Below are positions 37,068-46,070 of a DNA stretch of 64,000 nucleotides, piece after piece. This DNA is from Eubacterium barkeri (lineage in GTDB: Bacteria; Bacillota; Clostridia; Eubacteriales; Eubacteriaceae). The DNA is taken from assembly GCF_900107125.1 (NCBI RefSeq), contig NZ_FNOU01000005.1, forward strand, positions 85,118 through 149,117. Reading direction: 5' to 3'. The notes under the pieces were generated by a model. It had not been told where the DNA came from and searched no databases. It saw only the letters and a list, made by a program, of their open reading frames with translations. The position numbers and the translations under genes are program-made. The stretch's first letter is position 1. The number at the start of each line of letters is the position of its first letter.

Positions 37068-38963
37068 ATGAATATCCTATCCATCGACAATCTTAAAAAA
37101 TCCTATGGGGTGAAAACCCTCTTTGAAAATATCAGCTTTACCATTGAGGATGATGATAAAACCGGTGTCATCGGCATTAATGGTACCGGGAAATCCTCTA
37201 TGCTGCGCATTATCGCAGGACTGGATACCCCCGATGTTGGCGACGTGACCGTCTTTGGCAGTAAGCGGGTGGAGTATCTGGCCCAAACCCCGGACTTAGA
37301 TCCGGGCATTACTGTCCTTGATCAAGTTTTTCAGGCCAATACGCCAGAGACCAATTTAGTCCGGGATTATGAACATGCCACTGCTGCCCTGTCCCTAAAC
37401 CCAGAGGACTCTCTCCTCCAGAAACGGGTTCTTGCCCTGGGGGATCAGCTGGATGCCCAGGGACTGTGGAATTTAGAATCCCAGATTCAGACCATCCTCA
37501 CCCAGCTGGGAATTTCCGATTTTGATAAGCACATTGCCGAACTCTCTGGTGGCCAGCGCAAACGAGTGGCCATGGCCTCGGTCCTCTTAGCCCCCTGCGA
37601 TCTCCTCATCCTGGACGAACCCACCAACCACCTGGACAACGAGACCATCGCCTGGCTTGAAACCTTTCTGCAAAACCGTAAGGGTGCCCTGCTCATGGTT
37701 ACCCATGACCGTTATTTTCTGGACCGGGTAGTCACCAAAACCCTGGAGCTGGATAAGGGGCATCTTTATGAATACTCGGGGAATTACTCGGAATTCGTAG
37801 AAAAGAAAGCGGAGCGCTGCGCCTTTGAAAGCGCCATGGAGAAAAAGCGTCAAAATCTCTATCGACGAGAATTGGCCTGGATGCGCCGGGGAGCCCGGGC
37901 CCGGACCACCAAGCAGAAAGCCAGAATCCAACGCTTTGAAATCCTGGAACAAAGCGGTATCAACTTATCTGAAGATACCCTGGAGCTGGATGTGGCCTTC
38001 ACCCGTCTGGGCCGACAGGTTGTGGAGCTTCACCACTTAACCAAAAGCTTTGCCGGGGTCCCGGTGGTTTCAGATTTTTCCGCCATCCTGGGCTCCGATG
38101 AACGCATTGGCATTGTAGGGCGTAATGGTCGGGGAAAATCCACCCTTTTAAACCTCATTGCCGGCCAGCTCACCCCCGATTCCGGCACCGTCACCCTGGG
38201 GGAAACCGTTAAACTAGGGTATTTTTCCCAGGAGTCCGAGGATATGGACATCAATCTCCGGGCCATCGAATACATTCGGGAGGGAGCCGAAATGGTGGAA
38301 ACCGCCTCTGGGGACACCATTACCGCTGCCCAGATGATGGAGCGCTTCCTCTTCGATCGGTACGCCCAGTGGGTGCGTATCTCTGAAATGTCCGGGGGAG
38401 AGCGCCGACGCCTTTATCTCCTGCGCATCCTCATGGCGGCCCCCAATGTCCTCCTCCTGGACGAACCCACCAATGACCTGGATATCGACACCCTTAAGGT
38501 CTTGGAAAACTATCTGGATGGCTTTAAAGGCAGCGTCCTTACCGTTTCCCATGACCGCTATTTTCTGGACCGGGTGTGTGACACCATCTACGGCTTTGAA
38601 GCCCAGGGCAAGATCATCATCCAAACGGGTAATTACACGGACTATGCGGCCAAGCATACCGAATCTCAAAAATCCGAGCCCCCTACAGCCGCCAAAATAT
38701 CAAAACCCAAGGCAGCTCCCGCTGACAAACCCCGACGTTTGACCTACAAAGAGCAGCAGGAATATGCCACCATGGATGGGGATATGGCCGCCATGGAATC
38801 CGAGATCGACGCCATCGATGCCGAGCTGGCTATTCCCACCCAGGATTATAGCCACCTCCAGGAATTAACCGAAAAAAAAGAAGCGCTGGAAGAAGCGCTT
38901 CTGGATAAGATGGAGAAAAAAGAATGGTATGATGAAATTGTGGCCGCAAGGAAAAAGCAATAA
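37068..38963 (+). CDS. uup: ABC-F family ATPase, Uup-like
   Basis: This 631-residue soluble protein has two ABC ATPase domains, at about 4-245 and 325-530, with no membrane helices. Walker A motifs are GINGTGKSS and GRNGRGKST. The signatures are LSGGQRKRV and MSGGERRRL, and the Walker B motifs run into LDEPTNHLD and LDEPTNDLD. A charged linker lies between the domains, and the C-terminal 60 residues form a coiled coil (repeated Glu/Lys, MAAMESEIDAIDAELA). The DEPTNDLDI motif with the C-terminal coiled coil is typical of Uup, an ABC-F protein linked to ribosomes and branched DNA. It is a single gene with AAAGGAG upstream. Confidence 0.92.
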   Translation: MNILSIDNLKKSYGVKTLFENISFTIEDDDKTGVIGINGTGKSSMLRIIAGLDTPDVGDVTVFGSKRVEYLAQTPDLDPGITVLDQVFQANTPETNLVRDYEHATAALSLNPEDSLLQKRVLALGDQLDAQGLWNLESQIQTILTQLGISDFDKHIAELSGGQRKRVAMASVLLAPCDLLILDEPTNHLDNETIAWLETFLQNRKGALLMVTHDRYFLDRVVTKTLELDKGHLYEYSGNYSEFVEKKAERCAFESAMEKKRQNLYRRELAWMRRGARARTTKQKARIQRFEILEQSGINLSEDTLELDVAFTRLGRQVVELHHLTKSFAGVPVVSDFSAILGSDERIGIVGRNGRGKSTLLNLIAGQLTPDSGTVTLGETVKLGYFSQESEDMDINLRAIEYIREGAEMVETASGDTITAAQMMERFLFDRYAQWVRISEMSGGERRRLYLLRILMAAPNVLLLDEPTNDLDIDTLKVLENYLDGFKGSVLTVSHDRYFLDRVCDTIYGFEAQGKIIIQTGNYTDYAAKHTESQKSEPPTAAKISKPKAAPADKPRRLTYKEQQEYATMDGDMAAMESEIDAIDAELAIPTQDYSHLQELTEKKEALEEALLDKMEKKEWYDEIVAARKKQ

Positions 38964-38981
38964 GTTTTAATTTTTTAGTCT

Positions 38982-40091
38982 TTATGCCCTCTTCCATGCC
39001 CGTCCAACAGCATCCGCCTGAAGCACCGCCTCCACTAAAATCTCGGGGCTGGTCGGCACCGTTTCCGCGACAATATGCTTGGTGGTACAGGCCTTCCGGG
39101 CTGCCTGCATCAGGCTATGGGTATCCTCAGACGAAAGGCCGATTTCAGCCAGGGTAATGGGAAGGCCCAGGGTGTTTGAAAAGGTCAGCACCTCTTCGAT
39201 GGTTTCCCGGGGCCAATCCTCAAGCACCAGCTGACAAAGGGTACCAAAAGCGACAATTTCCCCGTGGGTGCTGTTCTGACAGCCCGGCAGGGCAGAAAAG
39301 CCTGCATTCAGGGAATGAGCCCCGGCACAGCCCGCAGACTCCACACCAATCCCCGAAAGCAGGGTATTCACTTCGATGATATTCTCCACTGCCTCGGTTA
39401 ATTGCCCGGCCTCAACATCTGCCTTGGCCTGAACCCCGTCCGCCATGAGCCGGGTATAACACAGCTCCGATAATGCCATAGCCGCCAAGGGGGTCTGATA
39501 GCCATCCCCCACCCGGTTCTTCGTATTGGAATCCACGTGGGCTTTCGCTTCAAAATAAGTGGATAAGGCATCCCCCATCCCCGAAACAAACAGCCGCACC
39601 GGGGATTTCGCAATGATTTCAGAATCCACCAGTACCAAATCAGGATTACGCTTGTAATAGATGCTCCCCGCATGCTCTCCGGACTCCGTATACGTCGCCG
39701 TCAGAGCACTGGTGGGGGCATCAGTGGATACAATGGTGGGTACTGTAACGATGGCTGCTTCGATCTGAATCCCCACGTATTTGGCCGCATCCATGGCCTT
39801 TCCTCCGCCAATCCCCACAACAACATCATAGCCCTTTCCCGCAGCCAGGGCCGTGAGTCGCCCAAGCTCCACCATGCTGGTTTCTCCCCCAAATTTTTCA
39901 CAGACCGCGGTGGCTCCGGCTTTCTGGTACATATTCTGAAGATCCCCGGAAACCTGATTGTAAAAGGATGGGGTGATAATTGCGAAAATTGCTTTTCCAA
40001 GGTCCCGGGTGTACGTCTCTAACTGACGCAGCACCCCTGGTCCCTGAATATACTTGGGGGGACAGGCAAAGGCCCGTATTTTTGTGTCCAT
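38982..40091 (-). CDS. gldA: Glycerol dehydrogenase (iron/zinc alcohol dehydrogenase family)
   Basis: This 369-residue NAD-dependent enzyme resembles GldA. It has GGGKAMDAAK near 97 for NAD binding, STDAPTSALTATY near 125, FEAKAHV near 172, and the metal ligands in GAHSLNAG and STHGEIVAFG (the His pair plus an upstream Asp). It oxidises glycerol to dihydroxyacetone or the reverse; related enzymes act on other short polyols. It converges with uup without a clear terminator. The 3' neighbours are unrelated. Its presence among polyol modules suggests a supporting role in C3 metabolism. Confidence 0.92.
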   Translation of the reverse strand: MDTKIRAFACPPKYIQGPGVLRQLETYTRDLGKAIFAIITPSFYNQVSGDLQNMYQKAGATAVCEKFGGETSMVELGRLTALAAGKGYDVVVGIGGGKAMDAAKYVGIQIEAAIVTVPTIVSTDAPTSALTATYTESGEHAGSIYYKRNPDLVLVDSEIIAKSPVRLFVSGMGDALSTYFEAKAHVDSNTKNRVGDGYQTPLAAMALSELCYTRLMADGVQAKADVEAGQLTEAVENIIEVNTLLSGIGVESAGCAGAHSLNAGFSALPGCQNSTHGEIVAFGTLCQLVLEDWPRETIEEVLTFSNTLGLPITLAEIGLSSEDTHSLMQAARKACTTKHIVAETVPTSPEILVEAVLQADAVGRAWKRA

Positions 40092-40190
40092 TGTGGTGCG
40101 CCTCCTATCAATTGTTTTTTTATTATAATTATAGCATATTCTCTGTTATAATAGAGTTATCGAACTGTCTTTTATCCAGGAGTCCCACCT

Positions 40191-41789
40191 ATGAATCCTC
40201 TATCTTCCCTGTCTATTATTATCTGCACCTGTTTTTGCATCGGCGCAGGACGCTTTTTCTTTTCAGAAAGACGGGACCTTTTAAATAAAATGGCTGCTGC
40301 CGTCCTTTTGAGTCTGGGATGGTGGTCTTTTTGCAATGTTTTTTTCTATGCAGCCCCCAATCCAGAAAATGCCTTTTTCTGGCATCGCTTTGCCGCCATT
40401 GGCTGGTGCGGCTTCGTTTCGCTCACGGCCTATTATTTCTATGTCCTCACCAACCCCGAGCACGCTCCCATGGCAGGGTGGAAGCGGGTATTGTTTTTTA
40501 TCCCAGGCCTGCTTCTAATCCTAAAAAACCTGGTCGGACCCACCACCTCCCTGGCCCTTTCTGTTATCCCTTCAATCTCTGGTCTGGGATGGACCTATAC
40601 CAACAGTCTGACATCCTTTTGGCTCTGGGCCTTTCTGGGCTATGTCCTAACTTATTTTAGTTATGCCTTTTATCTTTTATACCTCTGGGCGAGAAATGTC
40701 CACCACCGGATGAAAAAACGATTGGCCTACACCTTTATCCTTTTGGATACCCTCACCATCGCCATTGGCGTCATCACCGATGTCATTCTGCCTTTAACGG
40801 TCCCGTTATTGCCCTCTTTGGCCAGTATTGCCACTGCTTTTTTCGGCCTTGGGTATTTTGGGATCATTTATCGCTATGATCTTTTCAACATCGATTTGAT
40901 TATCTCCTCAGATACGATTCTGCAAACCAGTAATAACCCTATTTTCGTCATTGATGAACAGACTGAGATTTTAAAATGTAACGATGCGGCCGGATGCCTT
41001 TTAGGTTACGATGCCCCGCTACTCCTGGGCTATCATCTTTCCCGCTTTTTTGAGAGCCCCATCGATTTAAAAGCCCTCAGTCAAAAACCTAAGGATTCTG
41101 ATGTTGAAGCGGCTATTCTTTGCCCGGATCAGGGGGTTAAAAATATTTATCTCTCCGTTGCTGTCGCCAAGGACCGACACCAGGACTTCCTCTGCTACAT
41201 TATCTCCTGCAAAGATGTCACCCGGCAAAAACAAGCCCAGGCCGCCCTGGCGATTCAGCAGACACGCTATAAAAAGCTGGCCCGGGAATATCAGCGGCTG
41301 GCCTATTATGATCCCCTGACCGGCCTGTATAATCGCCGACGTTTTTTCGATAAACTAAAAGGTTTTGAATCCGCCTACGCAACGAATCGATTTGATTTTG
41401 CCGTCCTTTTCATGGATTTAGACAATTTTAAGGCTGCCAATGATCACTATGGTCATCAATTCGGAGACACGCTTCTAACTGTAGGAGCCTCCAAACTCCA
41501 GGCCAACACCAAGGGAACGGACTGCCTGGCCCGTATTGGTGGTGATGAGTTCTGTCTGCTTTTACCTTTTCGAAATACCATAGAGCTTGATCATAGAATC
41601 TCGAATATCCGGGCTGCGTTTAACAAAAGCTTTCCCATGAATGGGAAGGACTATGTTTTGGGTATTTCCATCGGCTACGCCATCTATTCTCAAGCCAAGG
41701 ATATTCCCCATCTGATGCAGCTTGCCGACGAAGCCATGTACCGGGATAAAGCGCGTAAGCTGCACAATCAGTCTGAATGCGGGGATTAA
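40191..41789 (+). CDS. Diguanylate cyclase with 7TM sensor and PAS domains
   Basis: The N-terminal 225 residues of this 532-residue protein carry about seven hydrophobic helices, like the HisKA_7TM sensor module. A PAS domain lies at about 240-350 (NPIFVIDEQTEILKCNDAA) and a GGDEF domain at about 370-525. The active loop is GGDEF near residue 447 (ARIGGDEFCLLLP), so it should make cyclic di-GMP. The inhibitory site upstream reads KGTD rather than RxxD, so product inhibition may be weak. No phosphodiesterase is nearby. It begins 99 bases from the divergent gldA, with an AGGAG site. Confidence 0.9.
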   Translation: MNPLSSLSIIICTCFCIGAGRFFFSERRDLLNKMAAAVLLSLGWWSFCNVFFYAAPNPENAFFWHRFAAIGWCGFVSLTAYYFYVLTNPEHAPMAGWKRVLFFIPGLLLILKNLVGPTTSLALSVIPSISGLGWTYTNSLTSFWLWAFLGYVLTYFSYAFYLLYLWARNVHHRMKKRLAYTFILLDTLTIAIGVITDVILPLTVPLLPSLASIATAFFGLGYFGIIYRYDLFNIDLIISSDTILQTSNNPIFVIDEQTEILKCNDAAGCLLGYDAPLLLGYHLSRFFESPIDLKALSQKPKDSDVEAAILCPDQGVKNIYLSVAVAKDRHQDFLCYIISCKDVTRQKQAQAALAIQQTRYKKLAREYQRLAYYDPLTGLYNRRRFFDKLKGFESAYATNRFDFAVLFMDLDNFKAANDHYGHQFGDTLLTVGASKLQANTKGTDCLARIGGDEFCLLLPFRNTIELDHRISNIRAAFNKSFPMNGKDYVLGISIGYAIYSQAKDIPHLMQLADEAMYRDKARKLHNQSECGD

Positions 41790-41812
41790 AAAAAGCCAGC
41801 CCATGGCTGGCT
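41788..41812 (-). terminator. Minus-strand terminator beside the palindromic element
   Basis: On the minus strand AGCCAGCC and GGCTGGCT form a hairpin followed by seven T. It faces transcripts coming from the CobW-type gene through the palindromic element. The IS end at 63633-63656 has the same layout. Confidence 0.7.
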
Positions 41813-42060
41813 TCAGGGCGTAGACAAAGTGGTGTCACGCGGTCAGGGAGCGGATAAAAAAGATTCACCCCGGACCCCAGGCGCTGACGAACAAAGAGAG
41901 ACCTCTCATTCGTCAGTGCGCAAAACCTTCGGTTTTGATCGGGTTTAAAGCAGGCTTACTTTCTTAACTTGATGAAGCCCATAATGCCAGCCCGCAGGGG
42001 CAACCGGGGTTCTCGTATTTTTATCCGCTCCCTTCCCTGGGTTTGTCGACAGTCTAAAGT
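41813..42060. mobile_element. Palindromic, MITE-like or decayed IS element
   Basis: No gene fits here. Outer parts are inverted: GCGTAGACAAA (41819-41829) faces TTTGTCGAC (42042-42050), and GGGAGCGGATAAAAA (41846-41860) is perfectly inverted at 42018-42032. Inside are hairpins GCGCTGACGAA/TTCGTCAGTGCGC (41881-41921) and AAAACC/GGTTTT (41922-41936). GCGTAGACAAA also marks the edge of the transposase copy at 63661. This fits a non-autonomous derivative or remnant of that IS. Confidence 0.5.
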
Positions 42061-42092
42061 CAACCCATGGCTGGCTCCAAAGCGTTGGCTGT

Positions 42093-43178
42093 TTACAACC
42101 GATAAGTGGGGTTGGGGAAGCCTGGGCGGAAGGCTTCCACCAAGTAATTCCCTGTCTCTAAGGCAAATTCCCCCTTGATGTCCTTTAGGGCTGCTTCCGT
42201 TTCAGTTTTAAGGATCTCAGGGTCTACCGCTGCTCGAAGGTTGATGGTCAGCTTCCCTCCGGAGATGGCCTCCCCCAGAACCTTGTCCAGATTCACCATG
42301 GACTGGATACTGGTACAGCTCAACTTGGCGCTGTCCCCTTCTCCCTCCAGGAAAAGCTTAAGATGCCCGATTTCCCCCAGGTGATCCACAACACTCTCCT
42401 TGAGACTTTGTCCCAGCGTTTGAAGGAAGCGGTTGCCATCAAAGGCGTGCCCCCCCTGTATGGTGACCTGGGCATTGAGCCAGCCCATTTCGGCCTCGGC
42501 ATCGCCATAGGTTTGGTACTCCACCTCGATCTTTCTCGTGCTGGCCCCCCGGACCTCTTCCCCAGTGACCGCGGATAACCATTCCTTCAATCCCTCCCCG
42601 GTTTTTGCCGAGATTTCCAAAACCTGACCATGGGGATAATTCTCCATTAAAAAGGCCAAAAGCGTTTTTTTCCTTTCATCATCAACGGTATCAATCTTAT
42701 TTAAGACGATGAAATCTGCCTCCTCCATCTGTTTTTCCATGATGTAGTAGACGCCCTCAGAAAAGGCGGTGGTATCCTTTGCCATAAACTGGGTCAACCG
42801 GTCAGGCTCCACCAGTACCGACAGTGGCAGCACCGTAATGTCCCCCGCCTTTCCGGCCTTGGAGGGCTTCATAATGGTGGACACCAAATCGGTACAGCTG
42901 CCCACAGGCTCCGCCAGCACAAAATCCTTTGTCTCCATGGCCCCAATCTTTTCTGCAAAGCCCGGATAGTTACAGCAGAAGCAGCTTCCTGTTAACTCGA
43001 CCACATCCAGCGCCTGGCTCTTGGCATACTGGGTATCCACCAAAAAATCTGTTTGATCATTGGTAATAAGCCCCACGGTTTTATCCTGGGCCTTAATCCG
43101 CTCTGCTAACTGCATCATAGCGGTGGTCTTCCCCGCCCCTAAAAATCCACCAATAACCATTAACTGTGCACATTTCAT
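42093..43178 (-). CDS. CobW/G3E-family (COG0523) GTPase
   Basis: This 361-residue protein has Walker A GGFLGAGKTT at about 10-19, then GSCFCCNYPGF near 63, the Cys-x-Cys-Cys metal motif of COG0523 GTPases, and NKID near 158 for guanine binding. Family members deliver metals or help cobalamin and methyltransferase proteins. The C-terminal region, from about 215, lacks the typical CobW_C domain and is of unknown type. The frame opens nine codons earlier, but the ATG at 43178 has AAGGAG seven bases upstream. A PadR regulator lies 45 bases upstream on the same strand. Confidence 0.87.
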   Translation of the reverse strand: MKCAQLMVIGGFLGAGKTTAMMQLAERIKAQDKTVGLITNDQTDFLVDTQYAKSQALDVVELTGSCFCCNYPGFAEKIGAMETKDFVLAEPVGSCTDLVSTIMKPSKAGKAGDITVLPLSVLVEPDRLTQFMAKDTTAFSEGVYYIMEKQMEEADFIVLNKIDTVDDERKKTLLAFLMENYPHGQVLEISAKTGEGLKEWLSAVTGEEVRGASTRKIEVEYQTYGDAEAEMGWLNAQVTIQGGHAFDGNRFLQTLGQSLKESVVDHLGEIGHLKLFLEGEGDSAKLSCTSIQSMVNLDKVLGEAISGGKLTINLRAAVDPEILKTETEAALKDIKGEFALETGNYLVEAFRPGFPNPTYRL

Positions 43179-43223
43179 AACCATACTCCTTTTTTCTTTT
43201 ATCATTCCGACTTCCCGATAGGG

Positions 43224-43571
43224 TTAAACCTGGGCCAATTCTTCACATAGCTCCTGAATCCGATTCTGATATTCTTCTAAGGTCTCCCGCCAATTTCCCA
43301 AGCAATGGCGTCCCTCTGGGGTAATGCGGTAACGCCGCTCCCGTCCGGCGTCACTGGATTCAATTAGCCCCCGCTCCGCCATTTGCTTTAAGTAACGATA
43401 GACACCAGTGGGGTCCGGACTCTGTCCCTCAAAGATGGCATACTCCCCAATCTTCTTAATAATGGCATAACCATTAATCTCACTTTCCTGCTTTAGAATT
43501 GACAGGATAATGGGTTGAATGAAACGTTCCAGGTTTTTCCCCTGACAGGATTTACATTGCTGGATCATCAT
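43224..43571 (-). CDS. PadR-family regulator with N-terminal Cys motif
   Basis: This 115-residue protein has a PadR winged helix at about 15-85: ILSILKQESEINGYAIIKKI, DPTGVYRYLKQMAERGLIE and RYRITPEGRHCL. A short helical dimerisation tail follows. It begins with QQCKSCQGKN, two Cys two residues apart ahead of the DNA-binding domain, which could bind metal or sense redox state (inference). The CobW-type gene follows, so metal-responsive control is plausible. A tandem repeat lies directly upstream. Confidence 0.87.
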   Translation of the reverse strand: MMIQQCKSCQGKNLERFIQPIILSILKQESEINGYAIIKKIGEYAIFEGQSPDPTGVYRYLKQMAERGLIESSDAGRERRYRITPEGRHCLGNWRETLEEYQNRIQELCEELAQV

Positions 43572-43607
43572 GGATTTCCTCCTGATTCATATAATATCCC
43601 TTTCTCA

Positions 43608-43640
43608 CTATTAGACCATATCTACTATTAGACTATATCT
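43608..43640. promoter_or_regulatory. Tandem 16-base repeat, candidate PadR operator
   Basis: ACTATTAGACCATATCT (43608-43624) and ACTATTAGACTATATCT (43624-43640) repeat head to tail with one change and share one base, and TAGATTATA follows. It lies 37 bases upstream of padR, where a promoter is expected. Confidence 0.55.
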
Positions 43641-43702
43641 AGATTATAGGAGGATGACCCTGCTGTGTCAAGAAAAAAATAGTGATTCCTTCCCACTTCT
43701 AT

Positions 43703-43737
43703 AAAAAAGCGGCCCAGACCAAAAGGTCTGAGCCACT
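43703..43737 (-). terminator. Terminator of the talC operon
   Basis: On the minus strand GTGGCTCAGACC pairs with GGTCTGGGCCGC across a TTTT loop and is followed by TTTTTT. It lies 29 bases after the talC stop. Confidence 0.83.
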
Positions 43738-43765
43738 TTCATGGGGGTTGTCTCTTTATTCTCTT

Positions 43766-44419
43766 CTATTCTCCGAATACGGCAATATAGTCTTTTCTGA
43801 ATTTTTCGATGCCCTGATCCGTCAAGGGATGCTTGAGCATGGCTTCAATGACCGAAAGGGGTACGGTACAGATATCGGCTCCCAAAGCAGCACACTCCAA
43901 TACATGAACGGGGTTGCGTACACTGGCAGCGATGATTTCTGTGGTGATGCCCTGAACGGCAAAGATATCAGTGATTTTTTCAATGAGATCAATCCCCGGT
44001 GAGGCAATATCATCCAACCGTCCAAGGAAAGGGGACACGTAGGCGGCACCAGCCATCGCCGCTAAAAGAGCTTGCCCGGCAGAGAAAATAAGGGTCATAT
44101 TTACCGGAATATTCTCCTCGGCTAAGGTCTTACAAGCCTTTAGCCCTTCATCAGTCATGGGGATTTTAACCACCATATTCGGATGGATTTTAGCAATTTC
44201 CCGCCCCTCTGCAATCATTCCTTCTGCATCGGTGGTGGTGGCTTTGACCTCGCCACTAATGGGTCCATCTACAATATCCGTAATCTCGGCGATCACTTCA
44301 CCAAAATCCCGGCCTTCTTTTGCGATGAGGGAGGGGTTGGTGGTTACACCACAAATCACACCCATATCATTGGCCCGCCTTATATCTTCAACATTGGCAG
44401 TGTCTAAGAAAAATTTCAT
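43766..44419 (-). CDS. Transaldolase / fructose-6-phosphate aldolase family (TalC type)
   Basis: This 217-residue TIM-barrel enzyme shows [13 protein letters not shown] at the start, [11 protein letters not shown] near 26, the Schiff-base Lys85 in [20 protein letters not shown] near 110 and [10 protein letters not shown] near 130. Glu57 stands in ISGEV, where true fructose-6-phosphate aldolases have Gln, so transaldolase activity is more likely. It would work on pentose-phosphate intermediates made by the xylulokinase just upstream and with the split transketolase. It is the last gene of the operon. Confidence 0.9.
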   Translation of the reverse strand: MKFFLDTANVEDIRRANDMGVICGVTTNPSLIAKEGRDFGEVIAEITDIVDGPISGEVKATTTDAEGMIAEGREIAKIHPNMVVKIPMTDEGLKACKTLAEENIPVNMTLIFSAGQALLAAMAGAAYVSPFLGRLDDIASPGIDLIEKITDIFAVQGITTEIIAASVRNPVHVLECAALGADICTVPLSVIEAMLKHPLTDQGIEKFRKDYIAVFGE

Positions 44420-44450
44420 GCTATCATCCTCCTTGGGATTTTTAAATCCC

Positions 44451-45956
44451 TTATAAATTCAAAATTTCTGCAAAATTATCCTTCAGCTGTGGATACAGCT
44501 TGTCAAAAGCGGCGTAGGTGGCATCGTATTTTGCCCGCATAGCCGGGTTTGGATCATAGTTTTCAGCTCGCATCTTAATGATTTTATCACAGGCATCCTG
44601 GACATTGGGATACATTCCCGTTCCCACGGAAGCCAGGATAGCGGCCCCCAGGGCTGCGGCATTCTCGGAGTTCATATCCGGCAGGCAAACGGGCATATCG
44701 TAGATGTCTGCCATAAGCTGACGCCAGAAGCGGCTCTTGGAGCCCCCGCCGCACATCCGCATAATGGCGGGTTCGATTCCGGATTCACGCACAGCGGTCA
44801 GTACATCCCGGAGGGCATAGGTAATGCCTTCCATAACAGCCCGGGTTAAATCCCCCTTGGTGTGGGTGGCAGACAGGCCAACGAAACCAGCCCGGCACTG
44901 TAAATCAAAGTGGGGAGATTGTTCTCCGGTCAGGTATGGCATATAAATCAGGTTATTGGCACCCGCCGCTGAGGCCATGGCATCCTTATTAATCTGTTCG
45001 TATTCCATATCGTCGCTGTAGAACATATTCCGATACCATTTCAGGGAATTCCCGGCGGAGTTAACGCTGCCCATAAAATGCCAGGCATCAGGAACGGCCA
45101 TACAGAAAGTGTATACCCGGGCCTTTTCATCCATCATGGGCTTATCGGCATAGGCAAAGACCGTCCCTGAGGTCCCTATGGTGGTCATGGCCCGGCCCGT
45201 TGCAACAACACCGGTCCCTACGGCACCAGCGGCGTTATCCCCGGCACCCCCGACGACGACTGTTTTTTCAGAGAGGCCCAGCAGCCCCGCGACATCCTTG
45301 GTGATGGTCCCGGTGACCTCCGGTGATTCGTAGACCTTCCCCAGCATGGATTCCTTGATGTCCAGGGCATCTAAGATAAAGGGAGACCAGCAGCGATTCC
45401 GAACGTCCAAGAGCTGCATGGCGGAAGCATCCGAAACCTCCGTGGCGTATTCCCCGGTGAGGCGATAGCGCAGATAATCCTTGGGCAGCAGGATATGGGC
45501 GGTTTTTGCGTAGATTTCCGGTTCGTTTTCCTTGACCCATTGAATCTTGGCCGCAGTGAGGCCTGGCCGAACGGGGTTACAATTGATTTCCATCATCTTG
45601 GCATCCGTCACGATCCGGCGAACGGATTCGCAGGATTCTGTGGTCCGGGCATCATTCCATAAAATCGCCCGACGCAGGGGATTCCCTGCGGCATCCAGCA
45701 TAACGGCCCCCATCATCTGGCCGGACATCCCAATGCCCTTGATGGCTCCAGCGGGGACTCCGGATTCCTCAATGACATAGCGCATGGTAGCAATGGCTGC
45801 TGAATACCAATCCTCAGGGTCTTGCTCGGACCAACCATTGTGGGGCTGGTATACCGGATACTCCTGGGCCATTTGGGCAATTTCTTTCCCATTTTGATCA
45901 AACAATACGGTTTTAACGCTGCCTGTTCCTAAATCCAGTCCAATTAAATATTCCAT
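44451..45956 (-). CDS. xylB: Xylulokinase
   Basis: This 501-residue FGGY kinase has phosphate loop [17 protein letters not shown] at the start, [10 protein letters not shown] near 80, ILWNDARTT near 103, [13 protein letters not shown] near 235 and [20 protein letters not shown] near 400. The pattern MSGQMxGxV...LWND(A/Q)R is typical of XylB, which makes D-xylulose 5-phosphate. No xylose isomerase is in the window, so the ketose may come from a pentitol or another route. Start is at the ATG at 45956, with GAGGAGG upstream. It lies between talC and a GpsA-like gene. Confidence 0.9.
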   Translation of the reverse strand: MEYLIGLDLGTGSVKTVLFDQNGKEIAQMAQEYPVYQPHNGWSEQDPEDWYSAAIATMRYVIEESGVPAGAIKGIGMSGQMMGAVMLDAAGNPLRRAILWNDARTTESCESVRRIVTDAKMMEINCNPVRPGLTAAKIQWVKENEPEIYAKTAHILLPKDYLRYRLTGEYATEVSDASAMQLLDVRNRCWSPFILDALDIKESMLGKVYESPEVTGTITKDVAGLLGLSEKTVVVGGAGDNAAGAVGTGVVATGRAMTTIGTSGTVFAYADKPMMDEKARVYTFCMAVPDAWHFMGSVNSAGNSLKWYRNMFYSDDMEYEQINKDAMASAAGANNLIYMPYLTGEQSPHFDLQCRAGFVGLSATHTKGDLTRAVMEGITYALRDVLTAVRESGIEPAIMRMCGGGSKSRFWRQLMADIYDMPVCLPDMNSENAAALGAAILASVGTGMYPNVQDACDKIIKMRAENYDPNPAMRAKYDATYAAFDKLYPQLKDNFAEILNL

Positions 45957-46070
45957 AATATTCCTCCTCAAAATTAATGAATTTTTGTTTGCCGTAACAC
46001 ACCAATCCCTGACTTCCCCAAGCCATGGATATCTTACAAGGTTTACAAAGCCTCTGAGCTTCCCTTAAGC

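Noticed and set aside
41881..41936. CRISPR repeats or a tRNA-like fold
   Set aside because: There are only unrelated hairpins, no regular repeat-spacer pattern and no cloverleaf with CCA-type ends.
43608..43640. Start of a CRISPR or satellite array
   Set aside because: Only two copies at a promoter position, best explained as an operator.
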